Assembly (NCBI GenBank): GCA_020342025.1
Contig: CP070840.1
Location: forward strand, 3,040,295-3,091,776
Direction: 5' to 3'
Source: Deltaproteobacteria bacterium
Lineage (GTDB): Bacteria; Desulfobacterota; DSM-4660; Desulfatiglandales; HGW-15
Length of the DNA: 51,482 bases
Shown here in pieces: positions 16,175 to 24,088 of this stretch. A program made the position numbers and the translations under genes. The notes beneath the pieces were generated by a model, which was not told where the DNA came from, searched no databases, and saw only the letters and a list, made by a program, of their open reading frames with translations. Within the stretch, counting starts at the first letter, position 1. The number at the start of each line of letters is the position of its first letter.

Positions 16175-18208
16175 GTGGCGGGATACACGGCCAACAACGC
16201 TCAAACTGTCAACATTGGCAATGCCTACGACAGGGATGAATTGATCGAGATAGACAAGGATCTCTCTTTTGACAGGAGTTGGGATGAATCATCCGGTTAC
16301 TTGACAAAACAGATTTTGAGCATCCCCATTTTTTACAAGAAGTATGTGATCGGGGTCCTCCAACTCATTAACAAAAAAAATGGTGACAAATTCACCCCGG
16401 AGGATCAAGAGTCGGCAGAGGAGATGGCAAAGGTCCTGGGGATCGCCTTTTACAATCAGCAAAAATTAACGCGAACCGGGAAAAAGAGGACAAAATTTAC
16501 TTACCTGATCGAAAACAACATTATCACGGAAAAGGAACTGGAAAGGGCCATTAAGGCGTCTCGAGAAAAAAAGACCTCCATAGAGTCCATCTTTATAAAC
16601 CAATTGAAGGTGAGGAAACAGGAGGTGGGGCGATCCCTTGCCGAGTATTATGATTGTGAATATATACCTTTTGATAATAGTCACCCTATCCCGGGCGAAC
16701 TTTTGGCCAAATTAAAACAGGTTTATCTTGAGAGGAACCTCTGGGTCCCTTTGGCCAGGGAAGATGGTAAGGTCAAGATACTCATAGATGACCCCGAGCG
16801 ATTGGACATTATTGATAGTGTGAAATCATTAATCCAGGCTGAGAGCTACGAATTCGCCGTGGGATTGAGGGAGGATATTCTGCAATACCTGGACTATTTT
16901 TATGGCAACCCTCAGGAACTGAATCAAGGCTCCATAGATGAGATCTTGGGTAAGCTGGATACCATAGAAGAAGAGGTTTATGATGATGGTTCCGAAATGC
17001 TGACAGAGGACGACAGCGCTATCGTACAGCTGGTCAACAAGATCATCACCGATGCCCACAAAAAGACCGCCTCAGATATACATATCGAACCCTATCCGGG
17101 TAAATCGGGCGCGGAAATTAGATTCAGGATAGACGGGACGTGCCATATTTACCAAACCATCCCATACCACTACAAGCGGGCCGTGGTCTCCAGGATAAAG
17201 ATCATGTCCGACTTGGACATCGCTGAGCGCAGAAAGCCCCAAGACGGAAAAATAAAATTTAGAAAATACGCTGGCCTTGATATTGAATTGAGGGTGGCCA
17301 CTGTCCCCACGGTGGGAGGTGAAGAGGATGTGGTCATGCGTATTCTCACCTCTGGCGAACCCATCCCCCTCAATGCCATGGGAATCAGTGAGCGGGACTA
17401 CGAACTCCTGCTCAATTTGATCGTAAAGCCCTATGGTATTATTCTCGTCGTGGGGCCTACCGGAAGTGGTAAGACCACCACCCTTCATGCCGCCCTGGCC
17501 TATATCAACAAACCAGACAAGAAGATATGGACGGCCGAAGATCCTGTGGAAATAACCCAGAAGGGGCTCCGCCAGCTCCAGGTTATGCCAAAAATAGGGG
17601 TCGATTTTGCCACCGCCATGCGCTCTTTTCTGCGGGCCGACCCGGATGTGATCATGGTGGGTGAGATGAGGGACCAGGAGACTGCTGCCACCGGGATAGA
17701 GGCCTCATTGACCGGCCATCTGGTCTTTAGCACCCTCCACACAAACAGTGCTCCTGAGACCATCACCAGGCTCCTTGAAATGGGCATGGATCAATTCAAT
17801 TTCGCCGACGCGCTCTTGGGGATCCTGGCACAGCGTCTGGTGCGCACCCTGTGCAAGGATTGTAAAGAGGCCTATCATCCCAGCCGAGAAGAATACGATG
17901 GCCTAGTTCGGAATTATCGTGGAGATTTTGATGCCCTGGGATTTTCCTACACCGATGATTTGACCCTCTATAAACCAAATGGATGTGACTCATGCAATAA
18001 CACAGGATATAGGGGCCGGACGAACATTTGTGAGCTTCTCGATGGGACGGATGAAATAAAAACACTCATCCAGAGAAAGGCCACTATGGACAAGATCAGG
18101 ACGCAGGCCGTCCAGGATGGGATGACCACCCTCATGCAGGACGGGATAAGAAAGGTGTTTCTGGGCCTTACGGATCTTCAGGAGGTCAGAAAGGTCTGTA
18201 TCAGGTAG
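16175..18208 (+). CDS. Type II secretion/type IV pilus assembly ATPase (GspE/PilB family), part after the stop
   Basis: The frame from GTG 16175 has no ribosome site and is the remainder of the interrupted gene. It contains the second half of the GAF domain (VAGYTANNAQTVNIGNAYD to LINKKNG), a GspE N-terminal domain (about 105-170), and the full secretion ATPase: Walker A GPTGSGKTTT near 427-436, the Asp box, Walker B and His boxes (LRADPDVIMVGEMRD, LTGHLVFSTLHTNSAPETITRL), and a tetracysteine zinc site (CKDC...CDSC). Such ATPases power pilus or pseudopilus assembly from the inner membrane. No other pilus gene is adjacent. With the repaired stop the protein would be about 765 residues, a size I would expect for GAF-containing homologs. 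Confidence 0.85.
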   Translation: MAGYTANNAQTVNIGNAYDRDELIEIDKDLSFDRSWDESSGYLTKQILSIPIFYKKYVIGVLQLINKKNGDKFTPEDQESAEEMAKVLGIAFYNQQKLTRTGKKRTKFTYLIENNIITEKELERAIKASREKKTSIESIFINQLKVRKQEVGRSLAEYYDCEYIPFDNSHPIPGELLAKLKQVYLERNLWVPLAREDGKVKILIDDPERLDIIDSVKSLIQAESYEFAVGLREDILQYLDYFYGNPQELNQGSIDEILGKLDTIEEEVYDDGSEMLTEDDSAIVQLVNKIITDAHKKTASDIHIEPYPGKSGAEIRFRIDGTCHIYQTIPYHYKRAVVSRIKIMSDLDIAERRKPQDGKIKFRKYAGLDIELRVATVPTVGGEEDVVMRILTSGEPIPLNAMGISERDYELLLNLIVKPYGIILVVGPTGSGKTTTLHAALAYINKPDKKIWTAEDPVEITQKGLRQLQVMPKIGVDFATAMRSFLRADPDVIMVGEMRDQETAATGIEASLTGHLVFSTLHTNSAPETITRLLEMGMDQFNFADALLGILAQRLVRTLCKDCKEAYHPSREEYDGLVRNYRGDFDALGFSYTDDLTLYKPNGCDSCNNTGYRGRTNICELLDGTDEIKTLIQRKATMDKIRTQAVQDGMTTLMQDGIRKVFLGLTDLQEVRKVCIR

Positions 18209-18221
18209 GACCGCCCTCGGA

Positions 18222-18605
18222 TTACATTCTCTTCGTTATATGCGTTTCGACAGATTCTGCCTGAAAGAATTCTTTGGAAAAACGTGCCACCTGTTCAGGG
18301 TCATAAGCCTTGCAACTGAATATGTCGATATAGGCGGCATGGGTAAGATTGGCGAAGTGTCCTGAAATCAGGGAAGTTTCAATAAGCTGGACCATAGAAT
18401 GCCCTTCCACGCGTTCATCTTTGCCAAAATGAACCACCTGGCACGTTCCAAATCGCTGCATCCCAATTAAGTCGCATAGTTCAATGACATATTGTCTTAT
18501 CTTCTCTGCATCCCGGATGGTCTCAGGATTGCAGCCATAGATGTCGAGACTGGTCAGCAGTCCCCAGGGGATGGCCTCTTCTTTTAGTGCAACCCTTGAA
18601 GTCAT
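18222..18605 (-). CDS. S-adenosylmethionine decarboxylase-like (SpeD family) protein
   Basis: The protein belongs to the small pyruvoyl-dependent SpeD family. The three key residues of class 1b AdoMetDC (Thermotoga numbering Ser63, His68, Cys83) are present with exact spacing: Ser in ETSLISGH, His five residues later, and Cys (FSC) fifteen after that. The residue before the self-cleavage Ser is Thr instead of the usual Glu. The classical enzyme makes decarboxylated SAM for spermidine; some SpeD homologs are reported to act on ornithine or arginine instead. No spermidine synthase gene is nearby. The open frame reaches 18653, but the ATG at 18605 (127 residues) has a GGAAGGAGGG site about ten bases upstream. 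Confidence 0.75.
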   Translation of the reverse strand: MTSRVALKEEAIPWGLLTSLDIYGCNPETIRDAEKIRQYVIELCDLIGMQRFGTCQVVHFGKDERVEGHSMVQLIETSLISGHFANLTHAAYIDIFSCKAYDPEQVARFSKEFFQAESVETHITKRM

Positions 18606-19044
18606 TTTTCCCATCCCTCCTTCCCGTATCCAAAATTTGGATCTTCTTCTCAATTAAAAGTGAATCATATTAATTCCTTTTCTTAATTTGTCAACAGAAA
18701 ATGTAGATTAATGATAATGATATCAAACGATTCGGCCTGATTCTCCCCACGAAACTCCCCGAGACCGGGACACAGGCCATGTGGCCAGATTCCCAAAATT
18801 GGCCTGCGTTCAAAGGTGTTGGCATTTGATTTGGTCGGAGGCAATGCCGAACAATCGACTATCTGACTATAATTTACCGCTTCAAAAGACTGAGCCAATA
18901 CGGTTGAACCCTATTCAATATGTAAATTTACGTCGCCTTCGCACAGATGCCCTGCGGCCTGCCGCGGGGAAAAGGCGAAAGGCGAGCGTGCTGAGGCCTC
19001 GGGGAAAGGGGTGTTAAGGTGCAGCGTGAGAATGAGGGGAGCTG
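18606..19044. other. 439-base gap with Fur-like site and hairpin
   Basis: No gene is supported. GATTAATGATAATGATATC at 18706-18724 resembles a Fur box only loosely (three GATWAT-like units) and lies about 100 bases upstream of the speD-like start. CCCTGCGG-CCTG-CCGCGGGG near 18951-18970 forms an 8-bp stem with one G-T pair. Confidence 0.35.
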
Positions 19045-19524
19045 TCAAATCTTGATGATATGGCCACGGATTTCTTTGTCGATGGTCAGCAGACCTATAC
19101 TTCTCCGCCACAATGACTGAATCCCCCCTGAAAAGGAGCCGGGGTTGAAATAGAGGATACCATTTGTGCGGTAATTTGCAGCCCAGTGGCTGTGTCCGAA
19201 CACAATACAGTCCACCCCTTTGAATAGGGGGCGCAGTTTTCTTTCGGGCCTTGCGGGAAATCCCCATCCGTGGGTCAATCCTATCTTGAAATGGTCGATG
19301 GGGATAACCTCTTTTACCGGAAGTTTCTCTCTCACTTCGGGGGGATCATTGTTGCCGGCAACCGCTATGACTTCCGTTTCTTTAAAGGCCTCAAGCACTT
19401 GCAGGGAGGTGAGATCACCAGCGTGAAGGATCAAATCCACGTTGCGGAAATACTCTCCTGCGATCTTTTCGAGCGATCGGCTGGGTCGCTTAAGATGCGT
19501 GTCTGATATAACGCCTATCTTCAT
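19045..19524 (-). CDS. YfcE/MJ0936-type metallophosphoesterase
   Basis: The 159-residue protein has all metal-binding blocks of the calcineurin-like family in order: VISDTHL, HAGDLTS, AGNND, LTHGWG and FGHSHWA, ending NPGSFS. It matches the YfcE/MJ0936 phosphodiesterases, compact two-metal enzymes that cleave phosphodiesters of uncertain physiological substrate. The length is normal. It sits between the SpeD-like gene and the flavin reductase on the same strand with gaps of over 100 bases on each side, so shared transcription is not certain. Confidence 0.9.
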   Translation of the reverse strand: MKIGVISDTHLKRPSRSLEKIAGEYFRNVDLILHAGDLTSLQVLEAFKETEVIAVAGNNDPPEVREKLPVKEVIPIDHFKIGLTHGWGFPARPERKLRPLFKGVDCIVFGHSHWAANYRTNGILYFNPGSFSGGIQSLWRRSIGLLTIDKEIRGHIIKI

Positions 19525-19633
19525 AAAACTTGGCTCCGTTTTGCTTTGCCAGAGGAAGGCTGGAACTGGGTTGGCAATGGCCTGGACACGCCAGAAATAG
19601 ATGAAAAGACTTTGTCGCAGGATTTTAAACGTA

Positions 19634-21637
19634 CTAGATTCTTAGCCCAGCAAGAAATCCTTCTTTGATGGCCTCTAGGGCGTTGCGCGGTGTTTTGGCA
19701 TCCCCTATGGTGAAGATTTCCGGGACCAGATCCTCCATCTCCTCCACAAGCAAGTTCAGAGGCGCTGCGCCTGCCGCGATAACCACAGAATCCGCAGGCA
19801 ATAGATCACGGCTCTGTCCCTTTTCAATCTCCACCCCCTCGGGCCCAATTCCTAAGGCTCTCGTGCCCGTCAAAACAGTTACCCCGAGGCGCCGGAGTTC
19901 CAGCATGACCGTCCACCGCGTTGAGCTGCCTATGTCCTTTCCTGGTCTTTTCATCATTTCAAGCACAGTAACATGCTTGTTCCCCCGGTTCACCAATCGT
20001 TCCAGAGTCTCCCAACTTTCCGCCCTGTTCGCCACAAGAAAGTGGAGTACCTCAGGGGGAAGGGTCCCTTGATCCGCAAGGTAGAGGGCTGTTTCAAGCC
20101 CCACGGCGTTCCCTCCCACGATGACCACCCTCTCCCCCACCTTGGCCTTTCCGGACAGGACATCCCATGCCGTAACAACGCTCTCGAATTCAATGCCGGG
20201 GATATTGGGAAGAAGGGGTTTGGCCCCTGTCGCCAGGATGAGCACATCCGGTTCCATTTCCTCCACAAATCCCTTGTCCACCTCTTTCCCGAGAAGGGTG
20301 TTCACGTTAAGGGCCTTTAAATTATTTATCAGGTCTGTGGCCGCAGTGACCATTTCCCTTCTGCCGGGAATATTGTTGTTTAAGAGGAGCTGTCCACCCA
20401 ACCCATCAGCCCGCTCGGCAATGGTCACTTGATGGCCCCTTTCCGCAGCGGTGCAAGCAGCCTTCATCCCCGCAGGACCTCCTCCAATAACCAGCACCTT
20501 TTTCACGTGAGTGGCGGGGGTGATTTCTGTCTCCGCCTCCTTGCCCGCCCTTGGATTCACCAGGCAGGTCACGGGCCTGTTCTGGAAGACGGCATCAAAG
20601 CACCCTTGGTTGCAGGCCACACAGTGGTAAATCTGGTCACTCCTGCCTTCTAGGGCCTTGGCGAGCAGGTCCGGATCTGCCAGGAGTCCTCTCGCCATGG
20701 TCACAAGATCGGCTTGGCCGTTTTGTAGGACCTGTTCGGCAAGATGGGGATCATTTATTCTATTACTCGACAGCACGGGCACGGAAACAGTGGATTTGAT
20801 GCCCTGGGCCAGATAAACAAAACCCCTCCGGGGCACAAACATGGTCAACTGGGGGACGCGTGTTTCATGCCAACCGCCAGTCACATTGAAAAGGTCAACC
20901 CCCACCTTTTCCAATTCAGAGGCAAAGGTTTTTGCCTCTTCATTGGTGTTTCCTCCCTTCATGAATTCATTGCCCGCCAACCGCATGATGATGGGGTAGA
21001 CAGGCCCCACAGCCTGCCTGACTTTTTCAGTCACCTCCAGACCGAATCTCATTCTGTTCTCAAAAGATCCCCCATATTTATCCTTCCGTCTGTTCGTCAG
21101 GGGCGAAAGGAACTGGCTAATCAGATATCCTGCGCTTCCCAGGATCTCCACCGCATCGAATCCTGAGTCTCTTGCGCGCTGAGCGGCCTGTGCAAACTTG
21201 TCCTGCAGGGCGGGGATCTCATCCAGTTCGAGGGCCCTTGGACTCTCTCCCGTTAGTTTGGACCGTATTGCTGATGCGGAGATCGGTTTTTTCCCACGAA
21301 GCATAGAGGAATGGGCATAACGTCCAGCTTGATAGAGCTGGGCGGCAATCTTTGATCCCTCAGCCTTGACCGCATCGGCCAGTGTCCTAAGACCCGGGAT
21401 AAAACGGTCATCATCTATACGCAACATGCTTTCCGCTCCAGCGTAATCATCTATGCGACAACCTCCCACGATGATAAGACTGACGCCACCTTTGGCCCGA
21501 ACTGTGTAAAAGTCCGTGAGACGATCTGTCACAAGACCTTCTGGGGTATAACCGAGATGCATCGCGGTTAGGACCACCCGGTTTTTCAGTTCCATATTGT
21601 TGATCTTTATGGGTGAAAACAAATGGGGGAATTCCAT
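19634..21637 (-). CDS. Old-yellow-enzyme/2,4-dienoyl-CoA reductase-like FMN-FAD-[4Fe-4S] oxidoreductase
   Basis: The 667-residue protein has the FadH/trimethylamine-dehydrogenase layout. Residues about 1-350 form the FMN-binding TIM barrel; the linker carries CVACNQGCFDAVFQNRPVTC, a four-cysteine [4Fe-4S] site. Then come a FAD domain (VLVIGGGPAGMKAA near 385) and an NAD(P)H domain (VVIVGGNAVGLETALYLA near 505). Such enzymes reduce enoyl or dienoyl substrates by NAD(P)H through FAD, the iron-sulfur cluster and FMN. In anaerobes the family also includes enoate, bile-acid and phenylpropenoate reductases, so the substrate is open. The start has a strong AGGAGAAGG site. No beta-oxidation gene is adjacent. 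Confidence 0.92.
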   Translation of the reverse strand: MEFPHLFSPIKINNMELKNRVVLTAMHLGYTPEGLVTDRLTDFYTVRAKGGVSLIIVGGCRIDDYAGAESMLRIDDDRFIPGLRTLADAVKAEGSKIAAQLYQAGRYAHSSMLRGKKPISASAIRSKLTGESPRALELDEIPALQDKFAQAAQRARDSGFDAVEILGSAGYLISQFLSPLTNRRKDKYGGSFENRMRFGLEVTEKVRQAVGPVYPIIMRLAGNEFMKGGNTNEEAKTFASELEKVGVDLFNVTGGWHETRVPQLTMFVPRRGFVYLAQGIKSTVSVPVLSSNRINDPHLAEQVLQNGQADLVTMARGLLADPDLLAKALEGRSDQIYHCVACNQGCFDAVFQNRPVTCLVNPRAGKEAETEITPATHVKKVLVIGGGPAGMKAACTAAERGHQVTIAERADGLGGQLLLNNNIPGRREMVTAATDLINNLKALNVNTLLGKEVDKGFVEEMEPDVLILATGAKPLLPNIPGIEFESVVTAWDVLSGKAKVGERVVIVGGNAVGLETALYLADQGTLPPEVLHFLVANRAESWETLERLVNRGNKHVTVLEMMKRPGKDIGSSTRWTVMLELRRLGVTVLTGTRALGIGPEGVEIEKGQSRDLLPADSVVIAAGAAPLNLLVEEMEDLVPEIFTIGDAKTPRNALEAIKEGFLAGLRI

Positions 21638-22208
21638 TTCCTTCTCCTCTTATGGCCTTCTCTTCTGCGTCGCGAAAACTTAAAGCTACAATCTATAGCA
21701 TGGATGCTTGCAGATTGCCTAATCAAAATCACTCGGCGCTTGTCCTTCTCCAAGCACCTTTGAGGGTGATGGATAATATGGAAGAATGGACTGTGAAGTA
21801 AGCAGCAGGAGGGTGGGGACATTTCCATGTGGCGATGGCCTATGATGGCTAAAATATTAGACAAACGGGGGAAAAAGATTTATTAATAAAATTTAGGTCA
21901 GATTCTAATAAAATTAGCTGAACGAAGATCTGCCGTCGAGCTGACAGCAGATCACCATACCGGGCGCAATCCCACGAAATGTGAGATCCATTTCCATATC
22001 TTAGCTAAAAATAGAGTTGACATTTAGTGCTACGTTGTAGAATACATCACTAACTCACGCTGAGTACCCAGTCTCGCGGGACAGAATTGCTTATATAAAG
22101 CAGTTGATGTAGATATGCAACGGGATCAATGGGTTACCGGAGCCAGTAGGACGCCCAAGAAAATTGGGGATCACCGCCGATTCCCCGCATCGGATTGAAG
22201 GCTAAGTT
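21638..22208. other. 571-base gap with promoter and possibly structured leader of the Mrp cluster
   Basis: No gene is supported. TTGACA (22017-22022) and TAGAAT (22038-22043) form a promoter-like pair with a short 15-base spacer. The following roughly 160 bases before the first antiporter gene contain several small hairpins in a row: ACTCA-CGC-TGAGT near 22052, AATTGC...GCAGTT near 22085, and CCCAA-GAAAA-TTGGG near 22153. This could be a structured 5' leader; I could not match it to a known riboswitch. The left part (21640-22010) shows nothing. Confidence 0.4.
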
Positions 22209-23699
22209 ATGGAAACAATTCATTCTGTTCGACCCCTATTAGCCATAGCTGTCTCCTTCTTCGGGACACTCCTGATTATCGCCTCTCACAAAAGACCCAA
22301 CCTCAGGGAATTCTGGACCCTCCTCATTGCCCTTTCCAAATTCAGCATCGTCTGCTCAATGGTTCCGTTCGTATTGAATGGCCAAACCCTTGTCTTCAAT
22401 TTAGTTGACGTGCTCCCTGGGGTGGGTATTGCGTTCAGGGTCGATCCTTTGGGCATGCTTTTCGCCCTGGTTGCCTCTTCTCTCTGGATCGTCACGTCCA
22501 TCTATTCCATTGGATACATGCGTCCCTTGAGGGAGCACTCTCAAACCCGTTACTTCTCCTACTTTGCCATCGCCCTCTCGTCGGCAATCGGGGTGGCCTT
22601 CGCAGCAAATCTTCTCACCATGTACCTCTTTTATGAGATGCTATCCCTGTCCACATACTCTCTCGTGACCCACCATCAGGATCCTGAGGCGCGCTTTGGA
22701 GGGAGAAAATATTTGACCTACCTCATGGGGACGTCGATTGGTCTACTCCTTCCGGCCGTTATTCTCACTTACACATTCACCGGCACGTTGGACTTCTCCC
22801 AACAGGGCATCCTGGCTGGAGCCGCTTCTGACGCCATGCTCATTGTCATGTTTATGCTCTACCTTCTGGGCATTGCAAAGGCGGCAGTGATGCCTGTGCA
22901 CTCCTGGTTGCCTTCCGCCATGGTGGCGCCAACCCCAGTGAGCGCCTTGCTACACGCGGTGGCTGTGGTAAAGGCAGGGGTCTTTTGCGTCCTGCGCATC
23001 ATTTTTCATGTCTACGGTGTGGATCTGATGCAGGATCTGGATCTGGGCGTCTTGACCATCTATTTCGTCTCCGTCACAATCCTTGTGGGCTCCATCTTTG
23101 CGCTTGCCCAGGACAATTTGAAGGCCAGGCTCGCCTACTCCACGGTGGCCCAGCTTTCCTATATCATCTTAGGCGCCGCACTGCTTTCTCCCGAAGGAAT
23201 GACAGGCGGCGTCATCCATATTGTGATGCATGGTTTCGGTAAAATCACGCTCTTTTTCTGTGCCGGGGCGATCCTTGTGGCCACGGGGAAGAAAAATGTC
23301 AGCGAGATGAAAGGCCTGGGGAAAAGGATGCCGGTGACCATGATGGCCTTTTTTATTGGCTCATTGAGCATTATCGGCCTCCCCCCTTTGGGCGGTTTCA
23401 TAAGCAAATGGAACCTGGTTTTGGGGTCCTTGGAGGCAGGACAGATTCCCATATTGGTTGTTCTCTTGACCAGTTCATTACTGAACGCTGCATATTTCCT
23501 GCCCATCGTGTACCAGGGATTCTTCGCAGAGCCCGATCACCGTGAAGATCCCGACGAGGGTGAAGGAATAAGAGAAGCCCCCGTTCTGGCGGTGGTCCCC
23601 CCGGTGGTGACGGCCTTCGCTTCCATTGTCCTTTTTTTCTATCCGCAGCCTTTTTTTAGATTATCCCGCATGGCCGTGGAAGGCCTAATAGGAGGGTGA
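22209..23699 (+). CDS. Mrp/complex I antiporter-like subunit (MrpD family)
   Basis: This 496-residue, roughly 14-helix protein is a proton-conducting antiporter subunit related to MrpD and NuoM/NuoN. The key charged residues of the family are present: Glu in LFYEMLSLSTYSL (TM5), Lys224 in GIAKAAVMPVHSWLP (TM7), and Lys in HGFGKITLFF. It belongs to the first part of the Mrp-like cluster, 150 bases ahead of a second large subunit and separated from it by two tiny membrane genes. It would sit in the cytoplasmic membrane as one of three ion-channel subunits. Whether it moves Na+ or only H+ cannot be told from sequence. Confidence 0.88.
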   Translation: METIHSVRPLLAIAVSFFGTLLIIASHKRPNLREFWTLLIALSKFSIVCSMVPFVLNGQTLVFNLVDVLPGVGIAFRVDPLGMLFALVASSLWIVTSIYSIGYMRPLREHSQTRYFSYFAIALSSAIGVAFAANLLTMYLFYEMLSLSTYSLVTHHQDPEARFGGRKYLTYLMGTSIGLLLPAVILTYTFTGTLDFSQQGILAGAASDAMLIVMFMLYLLGIAKAAVMPVHSWLPSAMVAPTPVSALLHAVAVVKAGVFCVLRIIFHVYGVDLMQDLDLGVLTIYFVSVTILVGSIFALAQDNLKARLAYSTVAQLSYIILGAALLSPEGMTGGVIHIVMHGFGKITLFFCAGAILVATGKKNVSEMKGLGKRMPVTMMAFFIGSLSIIGLPPLGGFISKWNLVLGSLEAGQIPILVVLLTSSLLNAAYFLPIVYQGFFAEPDHREDPDEGEGIREAPVLAVVPPVVTAFASIVLFFYPQPFFRLSRMAVEGLIGG

Positions 23700-23703
23700 A
23701 TCC

Positions 23704-23826
23704 ATGGAGGAAGAAAAAATGATCTTGTCCCATGAGCCTGTGCCAGGATACAGGAGGGTCTTTCAGATCGTGATTTCTGTGGCTGTTTTATACCTCGCCA
23801 TCATTTTTCTTGTATCATTTCTCTGA
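23704..23826 (+). CDS. Small single-span membrane protein (40 aa)
   Basis: ATG 23704 opens a 40-residue frame ending TGA 23824-23826, starting four bases after the antiporter gene. It has a charged N-terminus (MEEEKMILSHEPVPGYRR) and one hydrophobic helix at about 20-40, so the N-terminus is probably cytoplasmic. The ribosome site GGAGG overlaps the previous stop (AGGAGGGTGAATCC). Its tight place between two antiporter genes suggests a small complex subunit. I do not recognise a named family, and it is short enough to be missed by usual gene calling. Confidence 0.6.
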   Translation: MEEEKMILSHEPVPGYRRVFQIVISVAVLYLAIIFLVSFL

Positions 23827-23845
23827 GGGAAGGAGTCTGGATACC

Positions 23846-24088
23846 ATGAAAAAAGAGCTGAAGATCTTTGACAAACCGCAGAACGTAAAAAGATTCCTGG
23901 GCGGTTTCTATGTGTCTTTGATCATTCTCCTTATCATTGACCTTTTTATCCACAAGCACGGCGAGTTTACATGGGAGGCTATTCCCGAATTCTATGCGAC
24001 CTACGGGTTCGTCTCCTGTGTGCTCCTTATCTTCATAGCAAAAGGGTTGCGGTTATTGATCAAGAGAGACGAACACTATTATGACTAG
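23846..24088 (+). CDS. Small two-span membrane protein of the antiporter cluster (80 aa)
   Basis: The frame is open from 23810, but ATG 23846 follows a good GAAGGAG ribosome site and gives 80 residues. Two hydrophobic helices (about 20-38 and 52-70) are separated by a polar loop HKHGEFTWEAIPEFYATYG, and the C-terminus is charged (KRDEHYYD). It overlaps the next antiporter gene by eight bases, so translation is coupled. I do not recognise a named domain. Position points to an accessory subunit of the membrane complex. Confidence 0.7.
   Translation: MKKELKIFDKPQNVKRFLGGFYVSLIILLIIDLFIHKHGEFTWEAIPEFYATYGFVSCVLLIFIAKGLRLLIKRDEHYYD

Noticed and set aside
18706..18724. Fur box upstream of the SpeD-like gene
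   Set aside because: Only a loose match to the consensus and not placed over a recognisable promoter; kept only as a note in the gap entry.
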